From Rotaria macrura (Eukaryota; Rotifera; Eurotatoria; Philodinida; Philodinidae), in NCBI GenBank assembly GCA_900239685.1, contig OENT01000044.1, positions 186,001 through 250,000 of the forward strand: DNA of 64,000 nt, read 5' to 3'. The notes beneath the pieces are model-generated. The model was not told where the DNA came from and made no database searches. It saw only the letters and a program-made list of their open reading frames with translations. Numbering within the stretch: the stretch's first letter is position 1; every line of letters starts with the position of its first letter. A program made the translations under genes and the position numbers. Positions 62,789-64,000 of this stretch are shown here, in pieces.

Positions 62789-63506
62789 CGGGGAGGCCAG
62801 ATCTTCTGAAAAGTAAGGAAAATTTCTGAAATTTTAAGTACTTTCTGAATTTCTTCTGATTTTCATATCATATTCTGATTTTTCCTGATTTTAATACTTT
62901 CTTCTGATTTCTTTCGAATTCGAAACTATTTCAGATCCCAGTTTTGCCAGTATAGTTCCGTACAATTATAACACATTACTATTATAGATGTATATTACGT
63001 CAACTTTTCTTTTCTCAATTATCCGATGGTAATTTCTGACTTGTATAGGCAACTTCAGCTAGAGCGATGCACTAGAATTTGATAGATTTCTTTTCTTGAT
63101 TTCGAGATTTTTACCTTATGGAACATTCCACAAATAAAAACTAAACTATCTAATACACGATATAAATAGGGGTGAATTTGATTTCGAAGAGAGACAAAGC
63201 GAAGTAAATTATTTACCAGCAGCAACATCATCTCGAAAAATAAAAGAAAAAGAAAGTTTTTTGAAAAGATTGGTTACCCGTTTTCTAAATATTCATTTTT
63301 ATAGTGATGAAACTTTCAAAATGCAGCACTAGTGAATAAAATAAAAGTAATGGAGTACTTAGTGCCATCATCTTCATAGAGAACTCGCTAATTCATAAAA
63401 AATGATCTTTCTGATAAACTTCTGATTTTCCTAAGACACTTTCTGATCGTTTTTTGATTTTTATTAAAAAAATTCTGATTTTTGAATTTTTGATCTGGCC
63501 ACCCTG
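62789..63506. mobile_element. 0.7-kb MITE-like element with hAT-type ends
   Basis: Left end CGGGGAGGCCAGATC and right end (minus strand) CAGGGTGGCCAGATC differ at 2 of 15 bases. The CAGGG-TGGCCA form resembles hAT termini. Inside both ends the motif TTCTGATTTT and close variants recur (several copies at 62838-62925 and at 63419-63483), a typical subterminal repeat arrangement. No clear 8-bp target duplication remains (GATATAAT against CTCAATAT). There is no transposase frame. Confidence 0.65.
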
Positions 63507-64000
63507 CTCAATATGAAAGCAGAAATGAGTCAAAACGATGAATACGTTAATAAGTAAAACTCTTCCTTCAATGTTTCATGCTAGGATGGCTTTTCAAGAA
63601 TCTAAGTGTATATAAAATTTCCAAATACGTCAAATTAAAATCCAATGTTGAATAAGAGAATCATCGAAGTCAGTTAAGATGTGAAAATTCAACAACGACA
63701 ATATCTATGTCCATAAAAAAAGTTAGCGAAAAACAATTGCAAAAAATTTGTCAACGTTTCTTCTTTTTTTCTAAAAGAAATCTTCTAGACCTTTTCAATT
63801 CGGTTTTCATAAAACTAAATGACTATTTTTTTTTATTGAAAAACTCTAAATGTGTTGCTGTATGTCTGAAGAACACATTCGTAGCTTCCACTCAAACAAG
63901 TTAAAATAAAAACCAAAACAAACTCGTTGATTGTCTTACATTTTTCATTTCGAACGATTCAGAAAATGAACAAAACGTTCGAAGATGCTTCAAAAACTTG
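63507..64000. other. Right edge without a recognised gene
   Basis: AT-rich sequence; the 65-codon frame at 63707-63904 has no recognisable motif. Confidence 0.5.

Overview
The window is AT-rich animal DNA. Genes are split by very short introns (mostly about 45-80 bp) with GT-AG ends, and several genes have a polypyrimidine-TAG acceptor only a few bases before the start codon. Short introns, likely spliced-leader acceptors, an invertebrate neuropeptide F gene and an AT-biased codon choice suggest a protostome invertebrate, most probably a rotifer (bdelloid type). This assignment is an inference from style, not from a species-specific marker.

Layout. 1.3-8.25 kb (+): one AMP-activated protein kinase gamma subunit gene with three alternative first exons and four CBS repeats. 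8.25-15.2 kb: no recognisable gene. 15.2-15.74 kb (+): neuropeptide F precursor, convergent with an OTU-type cysteine protease at 15.95-16.55 kb (-). 16.6-32.1 kb: gene-poor, repeat-bearing DNA with a pair of inverted 0.34-kb repeats (17.18 and 22.62 kb), a 20-bp-period CAGT array (21.1 kb), a fold-back repeat (25.8-26.6 kb) and a decayed reading frame (27.6 kb). 32.1-36.3 kb (+): ribosomal protein eL21, then mitochondrial ribosomal protein uL16m. 41.9-43.4 kb (+): a rhodopsin-class peptide-type GPCR. 46.8-47.4 kb (-): a GIY-YIG nuclease domain joined to CCHC zinc knuckles. 50.9-52.4 kb: a DNA transposon remnant with matching terminal inverted repeats and a perfect 8-bp target duplication. 53.9-55.4 kb (+): mitochondrial ribosomal protein bS6m and a 2-oxoglutarate/Fe(II) prolyl-hydroxylase-like enzyme. 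59.5-60.0 kb (+): a GABARAP/ATG8 protein that ends directly at the conjugated glycine. 61.5-62.0 kb (-): a possible small membrane protein. 62.8-63.5 kb: a second, MITE-like transposon remnant.

The genes are mostly housekeeping or signalling and share no single pathway. AMPK and ATG8 both belong to energy-stress and autophagy control, and three ribosomal proteins lie in the window, but they are 20 kb or more apart except eL21/uL16m and no operon is evident. The most notable items are the ATG8 with a pre-exposed glycine, the complete NPF gene with its diagnostic Arg-codon intron, the AMPK gamma gene with alternative N-termini, the GIY-YIG/zinc-knuckle fusion, and the transposon with terminal CCTAACC-rich arrays. 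I found no CRISPR array, no convincing tRNA or rRNA gene, and no clearly new multi-gene system.
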